This document shows, one piece after another, positions 1 to 12,445 of a DNA stretch of 64,000 nucleotides. The stretch covers positions 23,727,608-23,791,607 of the forward strand of contig NC_088300.1 in assembly GCF_032854445.1 (NCBI RefSeq). The letters are read 5' to 3'. A program made the position numbers and the translations under genes. The notes under the pieces were generated by a model. That model was not told the origin of the DNA and ran no database searches. It worked only from the letters and a program-made list of their open reading frames with translations. Every line of letters starts with the position of its first letter. Position 1 is the first letter of the stretch. The stretch is from Liolophura sinensis (Eukaryota > Mollusca > Polyplacophora > Chitonida > Chitonidae).

Positions 1-3000
1 TTGATTCGAAAAAAAAATATAATACATGCAGTTCATGAAGTGCGTAAGATTACCACCGGAAGTTACCACTAACTTACCCGTTTTTCTTTCTTAATGTATT
101 GCAACACTTTATGTACATTGTGTGGGAGTGTAGGTCTGTATTCGCCTAACTTTTTGAGGCAAGCTTAGCAGTCTTTTTTATTATAAGGTTTGTTTTGTTT
201 TATACCAGTAGGCTCGACGTTTTGTTCGGGTATGTCCTTGACATTGTTTGAAAACAGTTATAACGTCCGGCTCTCGTGCGTTATATCCGGGTTTGCTTAG
301 GGATGAGTAACCTTGATCCGGGTCACACCATGAAATGTCAATGGTGCATTTTGTTTTTAGTTGTTGAAACACTGGTTTTAGAGCCACTTCCCTTTACGTA
401 ATGGTGTTGGATTCTCGCTATAATAAGGTACTTTATAAATGCACGTATTTTTAGGAAAAGGTTGATGTTTAGGAATAGGTTGATGTTTAGGAATAGGTTG
501 CATTCTGCAGGACTATGTTATTACAGCCAAATGAATGAACCCGTCTGTAACTTATTTGCTAGAAGTTATACATTCAGACAATCGCGATTTAAGCTGCAGA
601 AATGGGAATCTGCACTTGGATATACATGTCGTTCAAGGCTTGCTTGGTTCCAGATAAAAAAACTGACCAGAGGTTTTCGGGTTATGAGCCAGTTTTTCGC
701 ACGCAAGACTTTAATTCCTCTTTTTTAATATAACCTTAATTGAATTATGGTGTTTCCCTAGATGCCCGTATAGTTGTGGTGTAATTAAACGGCTTTATAG
801 ACTTGAATAGCACACGCCACTCTTCCAACATTACCAGCATCATTTGACTAAATGGCGCTTAGCATTTAGCATTTATGACGTGTTATCGCAGTTCATGCGA
901 TGCCCATAGCGAAACAAAATGCTAATTCTGTACAACTTTAATAATGTTAGATCCAACATTTTGGCAGTGAAGGGAAAGAATTATTAATGTTAGCTAAACA
1001 CTTTTCTAAATTCTTAGAAATTAGAACACTTTGAACCCCTACTAATCTAACACTTATCTTTGTTAAATTAAAAATGTTGAAAAACTTGTAAAAATCTTGC
1101 AAACATCCATTACTTTTGCAGTCACACTTCGTAGCATTTAACGTTCTGCATCATTTTAACCATTAGAAAATGTCGACAATTTAACACCTGCGTTTTAAGA
1201 GAGCACTTTTACTCAAATGGTTTAATGGCGTTTTAAATTGTTTTAAGGGAAAGGGATGTGTGTCAGTGTAGCCGGTAATGTGCGCGATTGTCAAGCGCTG
1301 CCACACGAGGCGCGGGTTTAATCCGCTCCCATTGTTAGTTGTGCACTGCTGACAACGCTCGACAACATTCCTGGATTAGTTTAATCCAGATCCAGATTTA
1401 CTGACTTTAAGTGAAAAAGTTTAGGATACAGTGTTATGTAACATTCAGATAAGTAAATGAATACATAGATAAACGCTTTGGATGCGCGTTCTTGCCATAG
1501 CAGATGCGCTAAAAATACCAACATATTATTAATTTTAAACTGGTACAAAATGTTATATACTTTAAAATATAAATGCCAACATCTTAACCTGTAATGCTGC
1601 GTAATTATTGTCTGCAAGTCTTAACAAAATTTAAGCTTACACGAATTTTTTTTTAAATTTTTGATTTATCATCTGATTGTTGCATAACCCCATACTCAAA
1701 AGCTTTTTCTGATGTGTTTTATGTTTTATGAGTGTAGGAGTCTGTGCTCGAGGAATTTTCTTTAGCATTTATAACGTTAACCGTATCAGAAAGGTGCGGT
1801 GCATAACAACACTGATCTTTCCAGCATTTTGTACACTTTTTAATACTTTGGAAAGTGTTTATCTAATATTAGACATACATGATTTCCTTTCACCACTGTT
1901 AAATGTTGGCTTTAACATTATTATAAAATCTGAAAAACATTTCGATGTCAAATACTGCATGCATGTCATAAATTGTAAATATGAATACGCTAGGCTCTTC
2001 AGCTGGCATAATTAGTCGATTTACACTTGTTTTGGAAATCAATGAACTTAATCAAATTATCTGAATTTGATATTTGTAAGCCTTATAATAACAGCACACC
2101 TATTCAGATTTAATCCCACATAAATCATATACACTTACACTTTTAATAGTTAATTTTATATATATTATAACTTTTTCCATGTCTCCCCTAAGACCCGAGG
2201 ACATAACGTCTGAAGAAAAGTCTTCTCAGTGGATAGGCCTCACAATGTTACAAGCGTCTATAATTCATTAATTAATGCCTTCACTGGCGTGTAAAACGCC
2301 TTCTTAGTTTCAGGGTTCCTTTTTATAGATTTGGTTTTGCTCGCATAGATTTAGATAAAATGTAGATGTAAAAAGGTAACAGTTTTTCATAGCTAAATTA
2401 GTGCTGATGCTATATGTTTATTTTGTTTAATTCAGTGGTGTTTACGTCGTACTCAAAAATAATATAAAATATATAATGCAACGATTTAAACTCTGTCAAA
2501 AGTTTTGTTCAGTGATTCTGGTTTTTAACTTCAGAGCATGTGATGTATAAATCTATACTACACACTAGTTTATATCCTTTTTAATAAACGTGAAAAAGTT
2601 AATTTAGTTTTGCTGAAAGTTTGTTTAAACATTGGAGTCTTTTCGTAAAAACTGGATATTTTCACGTCCAAAAGTGATGTTGTTCGTGAGGAAGACCCCG
2701 GTGTTTTCTTCACAGTTTCATCGTATGGCTATGAAAATGATTCTTATCACAAGTTTTGACTTATCAATATCGCTGAAACGTGCATAGCTTAATAAAATAA
2801 GTAGAATGCACTTCGCACCCCGAAAGGACATCAGATCATGGGAACACCCTTTTCAAAAGGCTACGCCCGCCTGGCATATTTACATTTGCTGATCAGATAT
2901 GGATGGGTCGTAGTTTAGAGCGATACAAATAGTGATGTGCTTCAAACAAAACCAAGAGTGACGGCTTAAATGAAAAACCTGCCAGTCGTTTTCCAAAATA

Positions 3001-4400
3001 GGCTTTGACTGCTAGTAATGTAAACAGTGACAAACTCGATTTATCTTTAATTCTTCAAAGCTACAAGCTTCACTTGCCATATAATGTTCTACCTAAAAAG
3101 CAAGTATGTTCCAAAGTATATGATGACTTTGGCTTTTCTATTCAATTTAGACGGTGACCTCTTCCTTCCAACTGTTTTTTACATACCTCACATCTTTAGC
3201 TGATTTTTATCATGAGAAAGAACGTTCTGGAAATGTCCATTGAAATCTGTAGAAGGAAAAGATATTTTCTGCGAGTGAATCTTTATTTTTACTCTTCGTC
3301 TTGTATTTATAGGTTTTAATATCAATATCAGAGGGCGTGTCCTCATAATAGGCCTGTGGAATGCACCGGAACCTATTTATACAACACAGGCAATTTATCC
3401 TGATCTAAGACAAGACAGGCATCTTAAAATGTTTTCATCTGGTTTCATTCCAGAGACACATGGTTGAGCGGGCAGTGGTCTAGTTGTTACTGAATCACCA
3501 CACAAGTTACGAGATCAAACCGAGCCTTGGAAAGGCAATTTGTACATTTGCCCGCTCTCATTAGTTCTGCTTCTGAGGTCTTGACGACACTCGCGTGGTT
3601 TTTTGAGCAGTTTAGCATTCTGTGAAGGTCACTTGTCTTGTATCACGTGTACGTCACGTGTCGGATAGTTGGATCAGTAACTTGCCAGCTGTAAATGACT
3701 CCCATTGTATATAAGTAAAACATTCTTAAACACCAATCAAATAACTAAATACAATAGATTCCAATAATAATAATTGACAATAATGCCCTTTTCAAATGAT
3801 TTCAGTTATATATTTTATATGAAGCCTTACTATTTTAGAGATTGCAATAGGTTAATAGTAAATATATCCTCCACCGCTGTTTATTTGGAAAAGGTTGAAA
3901 ATAGGTGATCGACGGCGCTAGAAGAGCAGTTAGCATTGTATCACATTTCTGTTGGTCACCAGTGTCGCGTGTCAGTCTGTGCACGACAAAGGTAGACTGC
4001 TCACCCGGCGAACCTCGGTTTCCTCCACCCAAAAGAAAGACCAAAGTAAAGTCTTCTAGAGTATCAAATAACGTACTAATACTGCAACTCTGTACAACAT
4101 TTGAATGTCAGTTCCCACCAACCTTTTCATGGTCACGTTACTGCTGACCGTATGGAACCTGATCAATATCAGGTATGTTGATGGAATGATCTAGACGGTT
4201 GACATGAATCGCTGGTGATTATAGTTGAGTTGTTCAGCTACGGGTGTCCATTCCAGTCATTAAAGGTGTGGATGCAGGTTTGCCTGCCAGTCAACCTGTT
4301 TGATCCCTCAGGTTTGTGTACACATTTACAGATTGTGCATATGTTTATGTTGACTCTGTGGAAGACGGGCCTTGCTGGCTGAGTAATTTAAGTCATGAAA
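1..4400. other. Noncoding flank
   Basis: No supported gene. Only degenerate tRNA-like fragments (about 1265 and 3465) were noticed. Open frames of 60-95 codons show no start context, splice partner or recognisable motif. Confidence 0.5.
1265..1385 (+). mobile_element. Degenerate tRNA-like SINE fragment
   Basis: gcgggtttaatccgctccc looks like a B box, followed by a body resembling 3540-3600. Similar pieces lie at 3465-3610, 12293-12445 and 42570-42665. Confidence 0.3.
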
Positions 4401-4419
4401 GCTGAATGAATGACGGGGA

Positions 4420-4635
4420 TGATAATGCTGATATCGATTATGGTGATGATTATGACGATGCTGTTGCTGCTGTTGCTGATGATGGCTATGATGATGGTCA
4501 TAATGAGGAGGAGGAGGATGACGATGACGATGGTGATGGTGATGAGGATTATCATTATTTGTGTCGTAACGTTTAACGTGATGATCGTGATGATGGTGGT
4601 GGTGATGATGATGACGAGGAGAAGGAGGATTATTT
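4420..4635. repeat. GAT-rich trinucleotide tract
   Basis: Imperfect gatgat/gaggag/gatgac array. Its apparent Met-rich frame is a by-product of the repeat. Confidence 0.75.
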
Positions 4636-4745
4636 TTATTTATTTGTTTAACGTTTAACGTTGCTTAACGTCACACTCATGAATATTTCACTTATACGAT
4701 GGCTGTGGAGGAAATCGGAGTGTCACTGACAAACCTTCCCATGTG
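4636..4745 (-). mobile_element. Diverged SINE family A fragment
   Basis: Reversed tail block (aatatttcacttatacgatgg) after a TTTA run; strongly diverged. Confidence 0.4.
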
Positions 4746-6127
4746 AAGAACAAACACACATTCCATACTGGTGGAGGACGGGTCGTCGGCGCAAACAGGC
4801 CTCACAAATTTGAACCCTCCCTCGTGTCTTCCGGTAATTGAGAGAAAAGTGTCATTAACCACTAGATTAAAGCCCGGCACTTCTCTGTACTGCCTATTTC
4901 ACACTTCATTGAGATTTACGAATACCAGAATACTCTCTCAAATCATTATCGGCTTTCAGGATTTTGCGAGAAGTAGAATGGTATGGCTTGCGGAAATCTC
5001 GCTAGATCCCGTGCATATTGGTGGGAAAGTTAACATTTTCTTTGAACATAATTTCCATTTGTACAATGGATAAAAAAATGCATATTTATTTCTTTGCATC
5101 AAAGTTAATACTTTATGCAAACAGGGTATAATGGGGTAAAAGAAGGTATGAGATATTTATGTCATTGGCGTTTTGACATTTTATAAAGTACAACATTACT
5201 CTTATGGTTATCATTATAATTGACGCTGAATTGTTAAAACGAAAATTATGTAAAAACGCCATAAATGAATATAATTTCCCTGTTATTTCAACTTTTAATA
5301 GTAAACGGAAAACATCATTTGATCCGATGTGATGTTCAAAACTCTGAAATATTGATAATATATGCAAAGTTTATCGCAGGGCCTTCCCTCTGAGATGTAA
5401 CTAACGGTTGTGACTATATACTGTATGCAAACCTCACTGTAACTATATTTCGAGGACAAGAATGAGATAGGATGCAGGTTTTGAGCTGTTTCCACTCTAA
5501 AAATAAACCCTAGGTCATGAGCGATGAACATAAATAAATCAGTAAATAAGACATAAATTGAGAAAAGAATGTTTCAGTATTTTAATGAATGCGTGGATTG
5601 ATGAAGATGAGACAAGTGAAAGCATGACGCTACATAAATAGATATGACATAGGAGTGGACTGGTCACAAAGATAGCAGTGATTGTGGTCATGCCCGAAGC
5701 GAAAACATGTAAAACATTAAACAATCGGAACACAACGCCACCGGCAATTCATCACGCATATTATTGAGACACTTGGCAATGCGGGCTATAATTGTCATAT
5801 TCCTATATACGAGTAATTAACAAAAAAAACTAATTATACGAATTTCAAATAATTACTACACAATTAACAAACATACAAAATAATTTACCCAGGATAAGGT
5901 GCATAACATATATAAAGGGATTTAAAAGTCCCTCGCAAAGATGTAACAAATTTACTACAAGACCTTTAAAGTTTAAAAAAAAGGGGTGGGGAGAGAAAAA
6001 TACGACCCAGAGAAATTGGGGTGAAGTCAAACGTCTTGGCGATGACGTCATGAATGAATCTATTCCCACACAGTGAGGGATGGTAAGTTATAAGTAGCAG
6101 AGATAAAGGCTGGGTTGGTAGGATTGC
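4746..6127. other. 3' flank of copy 1, no feature seen
   Basis: AT-rich sequence downstream of the copy 1 stop. No canonical AATAAA was found within the first 150 bp. Confidence 0.4.
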
Positions 6128-9100
6128 CTAAGGCGATATGCTCTTACAGGAGCAGTACGAGTCCACTTCAAATGGCTCAAATCCTGTTGGCCAATCTGGG
6201 TCGTCTTTCCATACCATTAGGTACACAATGGACTTTTCTTGTAAACACGAACCACCATTACAGCTCTGAGTGGAAGAAGACCTAACAAAAGAGAGAATTT
6301 GTATGTAAAGATACAGTACTAGCTATTCAGTTGATTAGGGGCTTGGCGATCTGGCATGTCCAGTTTTACTGTTTGGGAACAGAATACGTATCTGTTACGA
6401 CTCTTAAAGATTGGTTTATTGAAATCTATTATAACATTAAAAGATGGGTAAATGTCGGTTACGACGCTAAAATTGACTGATGCATGTCTGTTACAACGTA
6501 AAGATCGGCTTATGAATGTCTTTTAGCGACGTTTATGTTGATTTATTTATTTTATTGATGTTTTACGCCGTACCCAAGAATATTCTACTTATACGACGGC
6601 GGGCAGCATTGTGTGGGAGGATACCAGAAAGAGCCAGTTGAAAACATTTACATTGGTTTATGAATGACGCGTGTGGTGGTTTATAGAGCTATGTTACGAC
6701 GTTTACAATGGTTAATGAATGTCACGACTCCTAAGGCAAATGTTTTGTGTGTTGCTGTTTGAACGCCAGTTAAGCCGACTTACCAAGGTCTATCAACTGT
6801 GCGTTGAGAGTAAATTAGTGTATTAATGCCTGTTGGGGCGACAAGGTCGTTGTATGAATATCTGTTGCGATGACAAGGTTGTGGTATCAATGTCTGTTGC
6901 GACGACAAGGTCGTTGTATCAATGTCTGTCGCGACGACAAGGTCGTTGTATCAATGTCTGTTGCGACGACAAGGTCCTTGTATAAATATCTGTTGCGATG
7001 ACAAGGTTGTAGTATCAATGTCTGTCGAGACGACAAGGTCGTTGTACCAATGTCTGTTGCGACGACAAGGTCGTTGTATTAATATCTATTGCGAAAACTA
7101 GATCGGTGTACCAATGCCTATTGTAACGACAAGGTCGCTGTGTATCAATGTCTGTTACGAAGAGTAGATCGGTGTATCAGTGTGTGTTGTGACGACAAGG
7201 TTGTTGTCCTAATGTCTGTTGCGAAGACTAGATCGGTGTGCCAGTGTGTGTTGCGACAACAAGGTCGTTGTTCCAATGTCTACTGAAACGACAAGATGGT
7301 CGTATTAATGTCTGTTGTGATAACTAGATGGGTCAGTCAGTGTCTGTGGAGAAGGTTAGATCGGTCTATCGGTGATCGAGATACGAATGTGTTAGACTTT
7401 TGTTATGTCTGTTATCTGTTATGTTCAGTTGTACTGCGGACGACCGATACAAGGCTTTACTATGCTTAAACAATTACATGCAAAACGAATGTATACTGCG
7501 ACATCTAACTTGGAATACAAATGATTATAACGGATTAAATGATTAATGAGCTAAGGATTAAAAGAAGTATAACCATAAATTTATTCCAACACATCGCAAC
7601 GTTTAACTAAATTAAAATGAATGTTGCAAGTTACCAGAATCTCATATACATATATGTATGCATGTACTCAGTCCAGAGTTTGCAGACCATTACCTGCAAT
7701 CAGTTCGTGAACAGATATGTGTGTGATCCGCATTATAACGGCTGAATAAACCGAAAGTCATTAAAATTTAGAAGTTCCAGTTTTGCTATTCGTTGTCAGC
7801 GCATAGTGAAATTTGACTATTTTAAAACTAGATATTATTTTTAATTGCTATATTGAAATGTTGTTATCTGAAAGAAATCTATGTGCCCACATTTTACAAT
7901 GAACTGCGAGAGATTTGTTACATATCTAAACAAATAACACATTATCTTAATAATAAATAAATTATTTTTTAATAATAAATGTAATGTTTTACAATTTACA
8001 AAATACAATTGAAAGGAAGATCAATTTATACACAAATTAAAACTTTTGTCTCACTTCAGTATGGTACCGCCTTTCCTAGTCATGTGCTCAAGCCGCAAGT
8101 TTTATAAATTTTTTCAAGCATCCTATATATAGGGTGTACTTAATATATAAAGAATTAATACAAATTGAGTTATATTGTAGACATATTTACTGGGAGTATA
8201 GACACTCTCGCCGTGTCAACACTGAGGATGCCTACACAGTCATTTAAACGCGGCGAATGGCAGAATTCCGGTCCCTACAGGTTAGACTAGATGGAGCAGA
8301 CATGGAGCAAGTCCCTCGGCTTTCAGATCACGTCTCACTTTGACGGTGTTTTTATACTCATTTTGCGATTGGCTGATGTTAAAACCATTAGATGCAAGAC
8401 TGAGTTTAATGAGTCTAAATCTAAATTAATGTAGGACAGACTTAAACACCGTATGCATGTTTATCGTAAAAAGTGATTGTCTTTCTAGTAGAACTAGATA
8501 GCTTTTCTAGCCAGTTTCAAGTTCAACTCCCTAATTATTATCTGTATCTCATATTCACTTATAACAAAATTTCATTTTAATCATTTGTTTTCCTTTTAAT
8601 TCATGAAAATTCAAATAGCTCTTTGTTCCTTGAATCCCTTCTTCATTTGTAACAAATACACATATGACCTTAACTATCTGTTTTTATAACTGAATGAAAG
8701 CTCGCAATTATGCTCTTTGTTATTTGAATCCGTCCTTCATTTATTCCAAGCATTTATCAGAATAACCATTTTTATATAAATGGATGAAATTTCAAGATGT
8801 TCCTTGTTATCTGATTAATCAATTAATTGTTCGTATAACTAAGTGATAGAAAATAATATGTCCACGACTTACCCACAAATTCCTTTGTGGACGTACTGAT
8901 ACACGTCTTCGGAATCAAAGTGGACAATGTCCCTGCTCTCGCTATTAATATTCATTAGGTTACTCGGAGCTTGGGACAATTCACGGAACCTAAAAACTCA
9001 ACATAGTGCATTACGTACAATCGATAAAGTTGAAGTTTTATAATTTATCCCGACATTTTCGTGCACTTTTACAATGCTCTTTTCCCTGCACTTTACAAAA

Positions 9101-9803
9101 GACTGAAAAGTTTTCCATTTTTTTACCACGTTATGTCAGACGCCCTGACATAATATAGACAAACTGTGTTATTATATTTCCATGAAAGAACTCCTATGTG
9201 CAAAGGATATCTATAAACATGGATTTCGATGCAATCATGCATTTTCACTTTACATTTTCACGACATTTCAATCATGACATTTCAGTTAGATTTTACTCAA
9301 CAGATCAAATTGCGCATACTACTGTTGGAAAGCTATGAAAACGATGTAAGAGCTTACGTTGGACAGTGCAGATCCCCATCATGTTCGACGTTGGGAAATT
9401 TTTCTGGCCTAATCCCTTTCTCAATCTCTGGGCGAATCGCGGGGTTGACTGGGCGAACAGGCTTGCCTGGACGAATGCTTTCCTTTTTCAGCTTAGTGTT
9501 TAATTCGTTGGCAGTTTTCTTGTCCAAGAACAGACCCGGGAAAGATTTCATGAGCTCTTTAGCTATGAGCTTGTTATCCCGTACTTTATACGTTGTTGAC
9601 AAACTGGGCCTGGGTGATTGGTGTCGATGACCTTCACGTAGCCAAGCAAAGGGCACGCTTGGCACATATCTACAGACCCGCTCTGGTATGTTGATAGTCC
9701 TTGTGTAACGTTTTGTTCTGTTGACACACCTTTCTTTTGCTGGTGGCCCTTTTCCGAGCGCCACTACGACAAGAGCTGACAAGACACATATCTTCAAACC
9801 CAT
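6128..9803 (-). CDS. Secreted Spatzle-like cystine-knot cytokine, copy 1
   Basis: Three exons, read on the minus strand: 9803-9358, 8989-8873 and 6281-6128, giving 238 residues with both introns in phase 2. The ATG directly follows a polypyrimidine acceptor (ttttcaacag), so the 5' UTR must lie in an upstream exon. Residues 1-17 form a signal peptide (MGLKICVLSALVVVALG). Next come C26 and C44, the FPGLF motif (88-92), a linker of repeated RP dipeptides (about 110-133) and DGDLHCPT at the exon 1 end. Exon 2 carries IVHF...VYQYVHKGIC. Exon 3 carries C195, C200, LMVW and the terminal YCSCK (C231, C233). Cysteine order and spacing fit the Spatzle/NGF-type cystine knot: an early Cys, a Cys about 40 residues on, two close Cys, and a final C-x-C. 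IL-17 is the alternative, but it lacks the full six-Cys knot. Intron 2 (2.6 kb) holds a minisatellite. That the exons are real is very likely; the family name is inference. Confidence 0.88.
6541..6636 (-). mobile_element. SINE family A tail fragment
   Basis: Reversed (TAAA)n and tail block with acgccgtacccaagaat and atacgacggcgggcagc. It lies in intron 2 of copy 1. Confidence 0.65.
6830..7340. repeat. 32-bp minisatellite in intron 2 of copy 1
   Basis: About 15 imperfect units built on gacgacaaggtcgttgtatc plus aatgtctgttgc, drifting toward the right end. It is intronic and has no reading-frame role. Confidence 0.85.
8480..8860. repeat. Degenerate tandem repeat of about 115 bp
   Basis: About three loose copies of a unit with ctctttgtt-c/a-t/c-ttgaatcc and cttcattt, in intron 2 of copy 1. 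Confidence 0.4.
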
Positions 9804-11640
9804 CTGTTGAAAATAAACACAAAAAGCCAATAAAATTACCTCGGGTAAGATAAAATTTTCTTAAAATTTTTGTACAAAGCTTGTATTTGCTATCTCTCAT
9901 AATATCTATTTGTTTAGGTATGTTAGAATTGAGATTACGCCACAATTGATTTGAAAACAGAAAGGCTGGTCCGAACGCTTTATGCTCTGATACTTCTTTG
10001 GCTCAAAACGACACTTATTGCCAGTACATGCTGGTAGAGCCCTTTAATCGAGGGAATACATGCATTATATATCAGACTGACATGGTAGACATTTTGTCTG
10101 TTTAGTGCTAAAAAAGCAACTTGACATACCTCCGCTTTTGACTTCATCACGCTTTGGGAAGGACTTTTCGAATAGCGCAAATAGTCACCAGTGTTTGGCC
10201 ACAGGTATAATGTTAGGTTTTATCAGTTAAGCACGTCTAGATAACCCTTGCTGTCAATTCCAGCGTGTTATTCCTAGCTCGGTCGCGGTACACTATGATC
10301 TTAATCGCGCGCTCCCTGTTTTGTTCAAGGCTACAGCCGCGAATCCGTATTCTATATTTAACATATGACACACAATATAGTTTGTAATTCCCATGCGTTC
10401 GGCCTGTTAAGAAAAAAAAAATTCCTCTTAGGGCCACGCATCGTGCGCATTTGAAATGCACACAGTAATATTAAAGCGTAAATCGCAAGATCACGCTTCA
10501 GTGCGCATCATCCTGGCTCTAATTGCCCCATGGCTACTGTATGATAGCCTTTTCGAAGCTGATCTCTAAATAAGCATATCGAAGCTATCTCTTAGCTCTT
10601 GCAGCACTGGTTAAACGCCCTTTTCTCTCTCTCGCTTTCATGTAGAGACACATAGCCTAGACTGACATATAGTTTACATGTGTACAATGACGTGTAACAT
10701 TGACAGATCCTGACTTAAACTGTTATTCCATATGTTTTGGTTTGTTTCTTTTTTTCTCTTTTCTCATAACTCGGTCCTGTGCTCAGGAATGAAATTGTAG
10801 AATGGCAAATTTAGGCACAGTGAACTTAAATTGTGAACGATGTCTTTCATTACCTCTCACAATATCGTGTTAACAATGTTCCAACTACTACCCCCCCCCA
10901 ACCCCCACCCTTCCCTTCTCACCTGTGTTTGTTTCTCTTTCTAGCTATATACAGTTGTTTTGTATAAATAGTTTGCCCTCGTGATTCACTCTCATACTTT
11001 CCCTCATTTACAAACCGCAAATGTTTTCCATACTCATGGTGTAATAACACGAAGGGTTTTCACTCTGTGTTTTTTTCATCTGTAGCTGAAAGTGTTGAAA
11101 ATGGTTGTATGATAGAACTAAGATTTCTAATGAAACGCTTATGATGATAATAAAATACAAATGAATACTATCGTGTACTATATAAATACATATCTGAAAT
11201 TGTGTATGCAATTGCCCTGATGTATATAACACAACATAGATCGTTTTGCGTATATATATATTGTCTGTGTGTGAAAAGGGTGGCAACACGTGACCAATTT
11301 GCACAGCCCCCAGCCAGAATTTAACAAAATACCGGTATATATTATGTTTTTTCCAGTGCCTTTACTTTAGCATAGTACTATGGAAACAAATGTTAGCTAC
11401 ACCATCCTTTGTAACTCTCCTTGTATTACAAAGATCTATGTAGGGAAATGTCCTATATCGACAGTACAGTTGAAGAGTTCCCATCGGAAAGGAGGAAATC
11501 GCCTCTTTGTGCTCTCGAATTCAAGAACATAGGACAGCAGCACAGCATCAATTAAGTGATCAACTGGGTCCAAAGGAAGTTCAACTTTCCATATTTTGTC
11601 ACATGTATGTTTTTTATAACAATGAAAAGACTAAGACAAC
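9804..11640. other. 5' flank of copy 1
   Basis: Should contain the untranslated leader exon and promoter of copy 1. A minus-strand donor-like GCGGAG|GTATGT at 10130/10129 is a weak candidate for the leader end; no clear TATA box was identified. Confidence 0.3.
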
Positions 11641-11641
11641 G

Positions 11642-11763
<122 letters not shown>

Positions 11764-11837
11764 ATAGTGGACCAGCTGAACACAATGTAGGTTCTTTTCC
11801 ATTTTGACATAGTTTGTCGTTGATAGGGAGCGTATCC

Positions 11838-12222
11838 CCCCTAGTGTACTTCATGTGTAGCCCGGTACAGAATGCCCGAGTGTATTTCATGTGTACTTCA
11901 TGTGTAGCCCAGTACAGAATGCCCGAGTGTGCTTTATGTGTGGCCGTGTACAGAATCCCCGAGTGTGCTTCATGTGTAGCCCAGTACAGAATCCCCGAGC
12001 GTGCTTCATGTGTGGCCGTGTACAGAATCCCCGAGTGTGCTTCATGTGTAGCCCAATACAGAATGCCCAAATGTGCTTCATGTGTAGCCCAGTACAAAAT
12101 CCCCGAGCGTGCTTCATGTGTAGCCGTGTACAGCATCCCCGAGTGTGCTTCATGTGTAGCCCAGTACAGAATCTCCAGGTGTGTTTCATGTGTAGCCCAG
12201 CACAGAACCCCACACATTCTTG
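11838..12222. repeat. 36-bp minisatellite
   Basis: About 11 units of ttcatgtgtagcccagtac plus agaatccccgagtgtgc. The 36-bp period keeps frames open on both strands, giving repetitive 12-residue pseudo-proteins that should not be annotated as genes. Confidence 0.9.
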
Positions 12223-12445
12223 CCGACAGTGTGGACTTGGCCAGAATGCTGCAACGCTGATCCTATATTTCCATTATATGTAGGAAGCGGTCTTTGGCCT
12301 AGCGGTTAAATATGCCCACTTTTCAACAGCTACGACATAAGTAGTGCGGGGTTAATTGGACAAGGCTTTTGTACATTACCATGATGTCACTACTGGCGTA
12401 TGTATGTATATATACGGCTTCCGTCATATGATTGAAACAGGAAAG

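Noticed and set aside
4410-4658. Met/Arg-rich frame of 82 codons
   Set aside because: Encoded by an imperfect GAT/GAG trinucleotide repeat.
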